This document shows, piece by piece, positions 1 through 8,443 of a DNA stretch of 37,439 nucleotides. How positions within the stretch are numbered: position 1 is the stretch's first letter; each line of letters opens with the position of its first letter. The position numbers and the translations under genes were made by a program. Origin of the DNA: Bowdeniella nasicola (GTDB lineage: Bacteria > Actinomycetota > Actinomycetes > Actinomycetales > Actinomycetaceae); NCBI GenBank assembly GCA_030537895.1, contig JAUNVA010000019.1, forward strand, positions 1 through 37,439. The letters run 5' to 3'. The notes under the pieces were generated by a model. That model made no database searches. It was not told the DNA's origin and was given only the letters and a program-made list of their open reading frames with translations.

Positions 1-1967
1 CTATTGTCGGTTTGTCCGGTTTGTTCTATCTGGGCGGTACGGGGCCCGTGCAGGCTGACCATCGCCCGTTCCCAAAATACGAGTTGACGTACGAGAAGCT
101 CACCGGACACCCCACGCCTAACGGTGAACCGGGCCCCTGGGGAGATGGCTGCATTCGCGACCTTGAAGCACCGGTGGTTCCCCTCACCTTCTTCGGGGTT
201 TCGGCCATGCTCGACCAATGCGAGGGAGTGCGCACAACAGTTCGCTTTTTCCTCGAGGAGGACTCTCCAGGTTCCCCCACGCTCGAGTTTCGTTGGGGGG
301 TCACCTGGCAATATCAAACACAAGAGCAGATTGGGTCAAATGACCTCACACTGAAGCCCGTTGAGAACTTCACCTACGACGGTGAGAGCGTCTCAACTGA
401 GCAGTATGATCCGGAAAACCCCGCCGTTGTCGACGATGAAGGCAACCTTGTCCGAATGAGCGACGGCGACGGCTGGTACCGGCCCATCCATTACGTGTTT
501 GAGGACACCTTTGGAGCCGGCGAAGAACACATCCTCCAGTTTGATGCGTACGTTCCCCTGGGGGCGGAGCGCGCTGGGATGACGTGGGGAACCGGCTCGA
601 CCGGAGATACCAGCGGAGGCTCCATCGGGGCCACAGCGAATAAGCTCAAAGTCTTTCCTCCAGCTCGCATGGATTTCCGCTACGTTCTGCACTCCGAGTA
701 CCTTGCGGCACGCGGATTCGCTCAAGACGAAGAACTCACGAAGGATTATGATGTCCCCGGCCTGCCCGAGCGGAAATGGGCTACTGCGGACTCCGGAATC
801 GAGGGAACAGCTTTCGAGCTGATCGATTGCCTGGAGGCCAATCATCAGCATCTTGCTGACGTGTCTTCATCGGCACCAGTGAACGAAATCTACCCTGAGC
901 TTCCATTCGATACGCTGACACACTTCGAGGATCGCGTTGGAGACTTCGGTTTTGCACTCTGGCCGTGGGAGTTCTACACGTATCAAAGTGGCCTGTGGGA
1001 TCCAAAGTCTGGCTTGCGTCTCATGAATCGAAACCACGATACAGGGGAAATTGATCCGTACCTGAAGGACGATGGCAGCTACATGGCGCTGCCCTACAAG
1101 CCCACTGTTGAGTCTCTTATCCGCGATATCCCGGGATACCGCTACGTTGATAACGACATCACGATGTTCGAAAAAGGCAAGTTCGACTTAGAATCGCCCC
1201 CCAAAACTTACAACTACCTGACTGCCCCGAATGTTCAGCTCCGCAAGGTGGGGGACGAAAGGACACAACACTTTTACTACACCTATGAGCCGATTCCGGG
1301 AACCTTCGAGCTAGAAAAGTCCGCGGTCAATTATGTGGCCGAAGATGAGGGCTTCACCGCAATGCCCGTTCCTCTTGAAGGAGCCGAGTTTGAGCTTTAT
1401 GAGGTCGTCGATCCCACAACTACCGCGTGCGGACTCGAACCAAACCTGGACAACACGGAAACCGTATCCGTCTGTGCTCTGAAGGAACCAACCACCCCCG
1501 CGGAGCTGCAGGAGGCACTGGAATCCGAACCGACAGCATGTGAAGAAAAGACTGTCCGCAAGATCACCCTTGAAGGAACCGACGGCACCTTTGTGACAGA
1601 TGCCGACGGACGATTCACCCCTGAGGGTGACCCCACCCTCCTTCCAGGCGATTACCTCCTGCGAGAAATCTCCGCCCCCGGCGAGCATCTCATCCTCAAT
1701 GAGTGGATTCCCTTCACTATCCCGCTGCAGGACCAGGAAGAACCTGAGGCAGTACAGGTGACGGCCGACAACTACCTCACCCCACCCCCACCAGAGACGC
1801 CCACGCCGACGCCCACGCCGACCCCGACGGGAACAGAGACACCACCGGAGTCTCCAGATGATCCCGAAATGCCAACTACCGGAACCAACGTAGCCATCTT
1901 CGCCACACTGGCAATCCTGCTCTCAGCTGCCGGCCTGGCACTACGGAAGGCAAGCTACCGGAGCTAA
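1..1967 (+). CDS. Sortase-anchored SpaA-like surface protein, 5' truncated by window edge
   Basis: The reading frame is open from base 3, so the true start lies upstream and only the C-terminal 650 or so residues are visible. Numbering from the TTG at 12, a SpaA/Cna-B-like domain spans about residues 430-590. It contains an FELEK stretch near its start, GAEFELYEV, and a REISAP motif, a pattern typical of self-isopeptide pilin domains. A Pro-Thr repeat linker (about 595-610) leads to a sorting signal at 620-651: MPTTG (bases 1869-1883), a hydrophobic stretch and a basic tail. Sortase would cleave between T and G and link the protein to the cell wall. MPTTG deviates from the usual LPxTG in its first residue. 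The middle contains a second weak match, GTAFELIDCL. The base composition is visibly less GC-rich than in most neighbours. Role: adhesion or pilus-type surface protein by family; ligand unknown. Confidence 0.85.
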   Translation, partial: IVGLSGLFYLGGTGPVQADHRPFPKYELTYEKLTGHPTPNGEPGPWGDGCIRDLEAPVVPLTFFGVSAMLDQCEGVRTTVRFFLEEDSPGSPTLEFRWGVTWQYQTQEQIGSNDLTLKPVENFTYDGESVSTEQYDPENPAVVDDEGNLVRMSDGDGWYRPIHYVFEDTFGAGEEHILQFDAYVPLGAERAGMTWGTGSTGDTSGGSIGATANKLKVFPPARMDFRYVLHSEYLAARGFAQDEELTKDYDVPGLPERKWATADSGIEGTAFELIDCLEANHQHLADVSSSAPVNEIYPELPFDTLTHFEDRVGDFGFALWPWEFYTYQSGLWDPKSGLRLMNRNHDTGEIDPYLKDDGSYMALPYKPTVESLIRDIPGYRYVDNDITMFEKGKFDLESPPKTYNYLTAPNVQLRKVGDERTQHFYYTYEPIPGTFELEKSAVNYVAEDEGFTAMPVPLEGAEFELYEVVDPTTTACGLEPNLDNTETVSVCALKEPTTPAELQEALESEPTACEEKTVRKITLEGTDGTFVTDADGRFTPEGDPTLLPGDYLLREISAPGEHLILNEWIPFTIPLQDQEEPEAVQVTADNYLTPPPPETPTPTPTPTPTGTETPPESPDDPEMPTTGTNVAIFATLAILLSAAGLALRKASYRS

Positions 1968-2002
1968 CCCTCCAATACGCCTCACCTTCAAGGATCCATA
2001 AG

Positions 2003-2048
2003 ACGTGGGTCAGTGAGCCGCCACAGGTGGCACACTGACCCACGTTTT
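2003..2048 (+). terminator. Strong intrinsic terminator of the surface-protein gene
   Basis: A perfect 13-bp stem (2003-2015 with 2033-2045) continues, after one A/A mismatch, into a 6-bp inner stem (2017-2022 with 2026-2031, one G-T pair) and a 3-base loop. A run of four T follows at 2045-2048. It lies 36 bases after the stop codon. Confidence 0.88.
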
Positions 2049-2206
2049 GTGGTTGGCACCTCCCCCTCCACCCTCAAGATGCAGGTGCCACAGACACACA
2101 TCGAGCAGCCATCACACAGACAGATCGGTGAGCCACGTAGGCACTCATCCGTGACGGCTCACCATCGCTCCTTGGCGTGTTGTCGGGTTGGCGTGAAGTG
2201 GCACTA

Positions 2207-2764
2207 TCAGGAATTCGACAGAAGTCCCCCCAAGAAGGCTCCGGTCGTCATCGAGAGGATGATGAGGCCCGCCAAACCGATCAACATCCAGGCAAAGGCA
2301 GCCCGTGCCCAGTTGCGCCGGGCCACCGAAGCCGTACCGCCGAAGGCGATGACGATCAGGTAGATGAAGCCCACAATCGGGATGCCCGCGACGAGGATCG
2401 CGAGCATCCAGCTCCCGACCGAATCGACATGCGCCAGTGACGGATGCTGTGGGCTCACCGCCTGGGGGTAGGGCTGAGCTCCCGTATTCGGGTAGGGCTG
2501 AGCCTGAGGGGGCTGCTGGTAAGCCGGAGCTCCTCCCTGGGCGGATACTGGCGCGACCTGCTGGGGCGGGTAGGCCCCGCCCGCTGGCGGCTGTTGCGGG
2601 CGCTGCTGCGTCGGAGTGCCATGGGGTGGCGCCTGGCGTGGCGGCTGCTGAGGTGGCGGGGGTGCACTCGCTGGATAGAGCGAGGGATTGTCGTTCGACG
2701 CCGGCGGCTGTCGGTGGTCATTCTGCGGCGTCGGCGAATGTCCAGGCGTTGGTGGATTAGTCAC
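2207..2764 (-). CDS. Proline/glutamine-rich small membrane protein, unknown function
   Basis: The GTG at 2764 is chosen as start because AAAGGTAAGG lies just upstream; the open frame runs further upstream but with atypical composition. The 185-residue product has a long N-terminal half rich in Pro, Gln, Ala and Tyr, probably disordered and cytoplasmic. Two hydrophobic segments follow, one starting WMLAILVAGIPIVGFIYLIV and one AAFAWMLIGLAGLIILSM, joined by a short basic loop with RRNWARA. This helix-loop-helix layout occurs in many small Gram-positive membrane proteins of unknown function. It ends convergent with the surface-protein gene and its terminator. No function is claimed. Confidence 0.75.
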   Translation of the reverse strand: MTNPPTPGHSPTPQNDHRQPPASNDNPSLYPASAPPPPQQPPRQAPPHGTPTQQRPQQPPAGGAYPPQQVAPVSAQGGAPAYQQPPQAQPYPNTGAQPYPQAVSPQHPSLAHVDSVGSWMLAILVAGIPIVGFIYLIVIAFGGTASVARRNWARAAFAWMLIGLAGLIILSMTTGAFLGGLLSNS

Positions 2765-2970
2765 GATCCTTACCTTTCTATGACGTACATCACGCTGGTT
2801 CCTACTATAGGGTTCCCTGGTGGTGCTATGGCGAAATATTGAATGGGGTTGTGAGAAGCCCCCTCCCGATACGAACAGCACTTTCGCGCTCACCGCACAG
2901 CGATGTGCCACCGCCGCGGCTACCGGCATCGAAGCGCTGACACTGCGCCCACGACCGGGACTCCAGGACT

Positions 2971-2983
2971 TATACTCGCGCCC
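2971..2983 (+). promoter_or_regulatory. Candidate leaderless promoter (-10 TATACT)
   Basis: TATACT at 2971-2976 ends 7 bases before the ATG at 2984, so transcription would begin at or next to the start codon. No good -35 box at 16-18 bp spacing is visible. Confidence 0.5.
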
Positions 2984-3223
2984 ATGGACCACCCCGTGAT
3001 CGAGATGATCGTCTTCGGATTGGCCTCCCTCATCACGCTCAGCATCACCTGGGTTGGGATGCCCAACCCCAGGGATAAGAAAACCGGACGACAGCGCACC
3101 CTCGTGGAACGCTGGGCTCTCGCGGGCGGGCACGTCCGCGGGGGGCTGATCGGCGGTGCCATTGCCGGCTGCATGGCACTCGTCAGGGCGCTTCAACTCC
3201 TTGGAGTCTTACCCCACTTCTAG
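2984..3223 (+). CDS. Small two-helix membrane protein, hypothetical
   Basis: This 79-residue protein starts at the ATG directly behind the TATACT box; an in-frame upstream extension is rejected because the box lies inside it. It has a hydrophobic segment at about residues 5-25, a short basic loop (DKKTGRQR), then a second hydrophobic segment at about 52-75. I do not recognise a family. It stands alone between a minus-strand membrane-protein gene and the minus-strand metal ATPase gene. Confidence 0.6.
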   Translation: MDHPVIEMIVFGLASLITLSITWVGMPNPRDKKTGRQRTLVERWALAGGHVRGGLIGGAIAGCMALVRALQLLGVLPHF

Positions 3224-3331
3224 CTCGTCGTCGCAGGACATGCCGCCACGGTGTCTTCCCTACACCGAATGGTGCCCAGCAAGGTCGGCTACTCGCACGC
3301 GGCGGCCATGAGCCGCGCCTTCCAGGCCTTT

Positions 3332-3366
3332 CATCCGGTAGGCCCGAGCGTGTTTCACGCCGGATG
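3332..3366. terminator. Possible stem-loop between convergent genes
   Basis: CATCCGG (3332-3338) pairs perfectly with CCGGATG (3360-3366). A competing GCGTG/CACGC hairpin lies inside at 3348-3360. It is 34 bases past the ATPase stop and has no T-run, so a terminator role is only possible. Confidence 0.35.
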
Positions 3367-3399
3367 TGAGTCAACGGCCCCATGTCACAGGCATGCGGA

Positions 3400-5325
3400 T
3401 CAGCCGATAGCGGCGTAGCTTTCGACAGGACTCTTCGCGGGCCGCTCGTTTTCCACCACTCGTGAACGAGGGCGAAGCAGGCGCATGGCGTTGACGATCA
3501 CGATCAGGACCGAGGCTTCGTGCACGAGCATCCCGAGGGCCATCGTGACGCCCCGGGCAAACACGCCTGCAATGAGAAGGGCCACGATGAGGAGAGCAAT
3601 GGCGATGTTCTGGCGCATGATGGATCGGGTCCGCTTCGCGAGGCTGAGCGCCTCGGGCAGGCGCATGAGATCGTCCGCCATCAGGGCGATGTCTGCACTC
3701 TCCACGGCCGCCGGCGAACCAGCCGCACCCATCGCGACGCCGATATCCGCGGTTGCCAGGGCAGGGGCATCGTTCACCCCGTCGCCCACCATCGCGACTG
3801 TGCGGCCCTCCGAACGCAATTCCGCCACCCGGTCGAGCTTTCCCTCCGGCAGGAGCTGGGAATAGACCTGGTCGATTCCCGTCTCATTCGCCACGGCGTG
3901 CGCAATGGGCTCCACGTCGCCCGTGAGCATGACGACATCTCGGACCCCCGCCTCGTGCAGGGCTCTCACCATATCGGCGGCCGCGGGCCGGACCCGGTCC
4001 GCCACCGCGATGACGCCGATGACGCGCCCATCGACCGCCACGATCATTGGCGTCCGCCCGGTACGGGCCAGTTCCTCGGCGCGGCGCACACCCACGTCGG
4101 CATTCTCGTCGACGCTCTCATCCTTGAGCAGAGCTTCGTTGCCCACCAGAACGAGGCTCTCACCCACCCGGGCTCGCACCCCGCGCCCGGGAACCGACTC
4201 GGAGGTCTCGGACAGTCCCACGTCGTGACCGGCGTCTCGACCGGCCGCCACGATGGGTCGGGCGAGCGGATGTTCGGACCCCGCCTCCGCGCGCGCCGCC
4301 CACGCCAACACCTGGTCTCGGCTCACGTCCGGGACAAGGGTGATGACATCGGTCAGGTCGGGAGTCCCCCGCGTGAGGGTGCCCGTTTTGTCGACGGCGA
4401 CGACGTCGACGTCGGCTACCGTTTCGAGGAACTCTCCACCCTTGATGAGGATGCCGTCACGGGCTGCACGCCCGATTCCCGACACGATCGCCACGGGGAT
4501 CGAGATGACGAGCGCCCCGGGGCAGCCGATCACGAGGAGCGTGAGAGTGAGCTCGAGGTCGCGCAGGGCAAGCCCGGAGACGAGAGCCAGGACGATGATC
4601 GCCGGGGTGTACCAGCGCGAGAACCGTTCCATGAATGTCTGGGTCGGCGCCTTCGCGTCCTGGGCTTCCTCAACCCGGTGGATGATTCGAGCGAGAGTGG
4701 TGTCCGCGCCGACGCCCGTCGCCCGCACGTGAAGGAACCCATTCGTGAGGATCGTGCCCGCGAAGACATCGTCGCCGATGCCGCGATCCACGGGTACCGA
4801 CTCGCCCGTCATGGAAGCCTGGTCAAGGGCTCCTTGTCCATGGATGATCTCGCCGTCGACGGGGACCTTTCCGCCGTTTTTTACGATGACGGTTTCCCCG
4901 TGACCGACCTCGTGGGCGGCCACCTCAATGAGGGCATCATCGCGCAGCACAAAGGCCACATCCGGGGCGATGGCGACCAGTTCCTGCAGGGCACGGCGAG
5001 TCTTCGCCAAAGTGGCGCCTTCGAGTGCTCCGCCCACCGCGAAGAGGAAGGTGACGGCCGCCGCCTCCCAGTAGTTGCCGATCGCGATCGCCCCAATCGC
5101 AGCGACACTGACGAGCGCGTCGATCCCGATGTCGCGAGCACGCAGTGCGCGAACCGCTCCACGCAGCACGGGCCAGCCCGCCACGAGCGCGGCGCCGATC
5201 ATGAGGCCGTCTGAGAACGTGAGCCCCGTGCCGTTCGGGCGGGCTAGACCGACGAGCCAAGACGCGACAATGAGCGCGCCAGACACCACGGGCACGGCCC
5301 ACCGTCGCACCGTTGGATTCTGCAC
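3400..5325 (-). CDS. P1B-type heavy-metal ATPase with CPG metal site
   Basis: The product exports or moves metal ions across the membrane using ATP. The GTG at 5325 is chosen because AAAGGAGA lies just upstream (5331-5338), giving 641 residues. Visible motifs in order: TGES (T173), membrane metal site CPG (268-270), phosphorylated Asp in DKTGTLT (D312), the SEHPLA nucleotide-domain motif, and GDGVNDAP (D515). The last helices include HEASVLIV near the C terminus, resembling the HEGxT motif of P1B-4 pumps. The N terminus has no HMA domain; that domain is encoded separately by the gene 46 bases upstream. CPG replaces the commoner CPC, so the metal (copper, zinc/cadmium, cobalt or iron) cannot be assigned. 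It is the last gene of the regulator-HMA-ATPase cluster. Confidence 0.93.
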   Translation of the reverse strand: MQNPTVRRWAVPVVSGALIVASWLVGLARPNGTGLTFSDGLMIGAALVAGWPVLRGAVRALRARDIGIDALVSVAAIGAIAIGNYWEAAAVTFLFAVGGALEGATLAKTRRALQELVAIAPDVAFVLRDDALIEVAAHEVGHGETVIVKNGGKVPVDGEIIHGQGALDQASMTGESVPVDRGIGDDVFAGTILTNGFLHVRATGVGADTTLARIIHRVEEAQDAKAPTQTFMERFSRWYTPAIIVLALVSGLALRDLELTLTLLVIGCPGALVISIPVAIVSGIGRAARDGILIKGGEFLETVADVDVVAVDKTGTLTRGTPDLTDVITLVPDVSRDQVLAWAARAEAGSEHPLARPIVAAGRDAGHDVGLSETSESVPGRGVRARVGESLVLVGNEALLKDESVDENADVGVRRAEELARTGRTPMIVAVDGRVIGVIAVADRVRPAAADMVRALHEAGVRDVVMLTGDVEPIAHAVANETGIDQVYSQLLPEGKLDRVAELRSEGRTVAMVGDGVNDAPALATADIGVAMGAAGSPAAVESADIALMADDLMRLPEALSLAKRTRSIMRQNIAIALLIVALLIAGVFARGVTMALGMLVHEASVLIVIVNAMRLLRPRSRVVENERPAKSPVESYAAIG

Positions 5326-5371
5326 TGATGTCTCCTTTCGGCCAGATGTCCCTACGGCCCCGAGCGCCGGC

Positions 5372-5617
5372 CTAAAACGCGGCCGGTTTCGCGGCGAAAC
5401 CCGCCTTTTTGACCTCAGCCACCAGGGCGTCGACACCCACCACATCGATGTCGTGGTCGATTTCGATTCGCGCGGACGCAAAGTGAACGGTCACGTTCTG
5501 GACACCGTTCACACGCGCCAGGCGCTTCTCGATCGTCGCCACGCATGAGGGGCACGAGAAGCCTTCAGCACGCAGGACGGTGTGGGTGAGGTTGTTCTGG
5601 GAGGTTGCTGCCGACAC
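5372..5617 (-). CDS. Stand-alone HMA-domain metal-binding protein
   Basis: An 81-residue single heavy-metal-associated domain. The GTG at 5617 has AAAGGAC upstream. The metal-binding site is FSCPSC in place of the usual GMxCxxC, followed by a helix (VATIEKRLARVNGV). Such small proteins act as soluble metallochaperones or as detached regulatory domains of P1B ATPases. The ATPase downstream lacks its own HMA domain and begins 46 bases after this stop, so this protein probably feeds or gates it. The promoter in front carries an FNR-like box. Confidence 0.9.
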   Translation of the reverse strand: MSAATSQNNLTHTVLRAEGFSCPSCVATIEKRLARVNGVQNVTVHFASARIEIDHDIDVVGVDALVAEVKKAGFAAKPAAF

Positions 5618-5638
5618 GGGGACTGTCCTTTCGATGTG

Positions 5639-5655
5639 GCGGGCGCTCCGCCCGC
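5639..5655 (-). promoter_or_regulatory. Leader hairpin of the HMA-ATPase transcript
   Basis: GCGGGCG and CGCCCGC form a perfect 7-bp stem with a 3-base loop. It lies between the predicted transcription start (about 5668) and the HMA ribosome-binding site (5625-5631), so it could affect translation or mRNA stability. Confidence 0.4.
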
Positions 5656-5667
5656 GGGTGATCTGAC

Positions 5668-5716
5668 AATCCCGAATGTAGAAAGCCCCAGGAGGCGTGT
5701 CGTTGACCTAGATCAA
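5668..5716 (-). promoter_or_regulatory. Promoter of HMA-ATPase operon with FNR-like box at about -41.5
   Basis: On the minus strand TTGATCTAGGTCAA (5716-5703) matches the FNR consensus TTGATNNNNATCAA with one mismatch. A -10-like TACATT lies at 5680-5675, predicting a start near 5668. The box centre (5709.5) is then 41.5 bases upstream, the standard class II activator position. The box overlaps the TGA stop of the Crp/Fnr gene (5713-5715). The start site is inferred from sequence only. Confidence 0.65.
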
Positions 5717-6480
5717 AGAACGGGGAATTCGCCCGAGAGCTCACGCAGTCGCGACATATCTCGCACCGCTGTCCACTGGCGCCCCGTGCTAATCACGCCA
5801 TCGCGTCTCATCTGACTCATCACACGGCTCACCGACTCCGTCGTCGCGCCGGTCATGGCGGCGAGGTCGGCGCGGGTCAGGGGGAGCTGGAGAAGAAGCC
5901 CATCCGCGCTCGACTCGCCAAATTTCTCCGCCAAGCGGCACAGCGCGTGGGCGACCCGTTCAGTGACGGTTCCGGTGGAGGTTTTCGCGAGCACATCACC
6001 CACGTCACGCAACTGGCGGGACACCTCATCAAAGGCACTCACCGCCACCTGCGGATAATCGACAAGAAGGCGACGAAAGTCCTCGACACTGATCCTCAGC
6101 GCGCAGGTCGTGTGGAGAGCCTGAACCGACTCGGCGTATCCGGTCTCCCCCAGATGCCACAGGCTGCCACACAGGTCCCCTGGTCCGAGCACGGACACGA
6201 TCGTGTCCACGCCCTCCGGGTCGCTGCGTACGGCTTTGGCCCGCCCCGAGGCAATCACGTAGAGGTTGTCACCACTGTGGCCCGCGACATAGAGAAACTC
6301 GCCCGCAGCCCACGCCTCAGCCCGCATCCGCGAGTCGATGTCTGCCAGCGCATCACCGCACTCCCGGAACAGGGGCGTGGCAGCTAGCACTTTCATGCGC
6401 GTGGCGCGTGGGCAATGGTGCGGGTGCCCACACCCGGCTCGCACTGGAGAGTGCCGCCGTCCCTGCTCAGCGCTGGTCAT
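5713..6480 (-). CDS. Crp/Fnr-family transcriptional regulator
   Basis: A 255-residue regulator with a cyclic-nucleotide-type beta-barrel (about residues 35-145), a dimerisation helix (about 150-175) and a C-terminal winged helix-turn-helix with the motif LAAMTGATTESVSRVMSQM. The N terminus contains C17-G-H-P-H-H-C23, a Cys/His cluster that could bind metal or a redox cofactor. This supports the first ATG at 6480, which has AAGGTGGG upstream, over the internal Met before KVLAATP. Genes of this type often sit beside HMA/P1B ATPase pairs in Gram-positive bacteria. An FNR-like site in front of the downstream HMA gene suggests it activates that operon. The signal it senses is unknown. Confidence 0.92.
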   Translation of the reverse strand: MTSAEQGRRHSPVRAGCGHPHHCPRATRMKVLAATPLFRECGDALADIDSRMRAEAWAAGEFLYVAGHSGDNLYVIASGRAKAVRSDPEGVDTIVSVLGPGDLCGSLWHLGETGYAESVQALHTTCALRISVEDFRRLLVDYPQVAVSAFDEVSRQLRDVGDVLAKTSTGTVTERVAHALCRLAEKFGESSADGLLLQLPLTRADLAAMTGATTESVSRVMSQMRRDGVISTGRQWTAVRDMSRLRELSGEFPVL

Positions 6481-6576
6481 GTGCCCACCTTAAATGCGCC
6501 GCGCTCCCGTCGCCATGCTTCGTGTTCGGCCCAATCGGCGCACTGAGAGCGCCGCGCTCGTCCCACGAATAGCACA

Positions 6577-6606
6577 GATACCCGCGAGATGTTCTCGCGC
6601 AGTATC
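6577..6606. promoter_or_regulatory. Long interrupted dyad between divergent genes
   Basis: GATAC (6577-6581) and CGCGAGA (6583-6589) are mirrored by TCTCGCG (6593-6599) and GTATC (6602-6606) around a TGT centre. It lies between the Crp/Fnr gene and the divergent membrane-protein gene, about 100 bases from the former and 165 from the latter. An operator is the simplest reading; the bound protein is unknown. Confidence 0.4.
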
Positions 6607-6769
6607 CGCGGATTGTCACACCTGTCCAGCGTGACGCCTTAATCACCTTTCATGGCACACGCGAGACGACAGGCTTGAGTGAGTCCACCGGCTGCGCCAC
6701 CACCGTGTGGGGGGCCACACTCACCTAAGATGGTGACAGGTCTCACCCACCTGACCCTTGGAGCGCCCC

Positions 6770-8392
6770 ATGTCCGATTTTGATCTGTATCCACAAGACC
6801 CTGACAACGCATCTCGCAAGCACAAGCGAGCACAACAACCCGAGCCTGAACAGACAGACCAGCCCATACGCGACACCGATCTGTATGGCTCCCCCACACC
6901 GGCGTCAGAGCCTCCCGCGGTCTCGCCACCGGAACAGTCGAACCAGGACGAGCCCCCGGCGGCCTCTCAGATGAGCCAGGGTGAGCCGCCCGCAGCCTCG
7001 TTGCCTCCGAATGTCGAGGCCGCGCAGGGCCATGCGGGCGCCGGCGGCACTCCCCCCAGCTCCCAACCGGAGCAGCCCGAGGGGTTCCAGCCGTCCCAGG
7101 TTACCGAGCAGTTCCCAGCCCAGGAGGCCCCCCAGACTGGCGACCAGCAACCGACCGCCTACATTCCCGCACCCCAGAATCAGCCGGCAGCCTACTCACC
7201 CGCCCCCGCGGGCGCGCAGTACGCGGCCCCCGCACCGATGCCTCGCAAGAAGCGTCGGGGCCTCACAGTGCTGACGGCGGTCCTCGTCGTCGTCATCGGC
7301 CTGGGGGTCGCTGCCTACGCTTACATCCAATACCAGTCACGCACCACGTACGCCCCCGAGGCGCGCGTTGAGGCCTACCTGCAGGCGCTCGTCGATGGCC
7401 GTGCGAGTGACGCGCTCGAGCTATCCGACATGAACGCCGCGACGGCGCAGCGGGTCCTGCTCACCGACGAGGTGTATCGCGCCGCAGACATGCGGCCCAC
7501 GGATTTCCGCATCGACGACGTGCAGGCGGCCACCGATGCGGAAGAACAGGCCTACGCCGACGACTCCCCGGCCGGCGAGGAAGCGAGCAAGCACGTCACG
7601 GTGGAGGCCTCGATCACGATCGACTCGAAGCGCTACCCCATGGTGTTCGAGCTGCGCCGCGCGGGCAGCGTCGACATGTTCTTCGACGACTGGCAGATCA
7701 TGTCCTCACCGGCCTCCGGGCTCTACCTCATCCCGATGAGCGAGAACGTCACCGTGAACGGAGTCGAGGTGAGCGTGCCCGAGGTCCCAGACGACATTGA
7801 CGACCCGCTCCTCCTCCTGCCCGCGCTGCCCGGCAACTACACGGTTTCCGCCCCCGAGGCCACGAAGTACCGCACCTTCGGGGAGGACCAGAGCGCGCTC
7901 GTCGTGCCCAACTCCATCACCGAACGTGAGGACGGGGAATATTACGGTGCTGAAACCACCGAGACGATTGCGTTCACCCAAGGCTGGACCGATCAGCTCG
8001 CCGAGGACGCCATCGCTCAGGTGAAGGCGCGGATCGACCAGTGCATGGCTTCAAACACGTTTGAACCGGAGGGATGTGAGGACACGCTGGACATGTCCGA
8101 GCCCTCCTACGCGGTGACGGACATCAAGCGCACGTGGACAACCGAGCCCGAGATCACGTTCGACGACGGGACCGGTGAGGACACGATTACAACCCCGGAC
8201 GAGCCCCTCGTCGTCATCCGTGGCGGCGACCTGAAGATCGACTACAAGTGGCGCTACGAGGCGGATGAGGCCTGGGAGCCGGACGACTCGAAATACTCCT
8301 CGGTCTTCTCGAGTTGGCTCTCGAATGGCACGCGCGTACCCGTGATCGTGGGACAGGATGACTCGCTAGAGCTCGACTTCTCGAACTTCTAG
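6770..8392 (+). CDS. Single-pass membrane protein with Pro/Gln-rich cytoplasmic N terminus
   Basis: The ATG at 6770 follows TTGGAG; an upstream in-frame TTG is rejected because it overlaps that site. A -10-like TAAGAT lies at 6726-6731. The 540-residue product has a disordered N terminus rich in Pro, Gln, Glu and Ser, a basic PRKKRR stop at about 158-163, one transmembrane helix at about 165-186, then a roughly 350-residue extracellular part. That part begins like a small alpha-beta domain (ARVEAYLQALVDGRASDALE). It continues with a NVTVNGVEV...LPGNYTVSAPE segment reminiscent of TcaA/YvbJ-type extracellular domains, and ends with a predicted beta-rich domain. That likeness is tentative. Function unknown. 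Confidence 0.82.
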   Translation: MSDFDLYPQDPDNASRKHKRAQQPEPEQTDQPIRDTDLYGSPTPASEPPAVSPPEQSNQDEPPAASQMSQGEPPAASLPPNVEAAQGHAGAGGTPPSSQPEQPEGFQPSQVTEQFPAQEAPQTGDQQPTAYIPAPQNQPAAYSPAPAGAQYAAPAPMPRKKRRGLTVLTAVLVVVIGLGVAAYAYIQYQSRTTYAPEARVEAYLQALVDGRASDALELSDMNAATAQRVLLTDEVYRAADMRPTDFRIDDVQAATDAEEQAYADDSPAGEEASKHVTVEASITIDSKRYPMVFELRRAGSVDMFFDDWQIMSSPASGLYLIPMSENVTVNGVEVSVPEVPDDIDDPLLLLPALPGNYTVSAPEATKYRTFGEDQSALVVPNSITEREDGEYYGAETTETIAFTQGWTDQLAEDAIAQVKARIDQCMASNTFEPEGCEDTLDMSEPSYAVTDIKRTWTTEPEITFDDGTGEDTITTPDEPLVVIRGGDLKIDYKWRYEADEAWEPDDSKYSSVFSSWLSNGTRVPVIVGQDDSLELDFSNF

Positions 8393-8443
8393 GTGCTCCG
8401 CTTGAGCGGGACCCTCGCAGAGAAAGTCCCAAGTCAAGACGCC

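Noticed and set aside
2765..3196. N-terminal extension of the proline-rich membrane protein
   Set aside because: The extension crosses a good ribosome-binding site and the coding region of the small plus-strand protein; composition changes at the GTG.
3520..5214. Long plus-strand frame of 564 codons opposite the metal ATPase
   Set aside because: It lies wholly opposite a gene with intact P-type ATPase motifs; its His/Asp/Arg-rich composition is that of a GC-rich antisense frame and no domain is visible.
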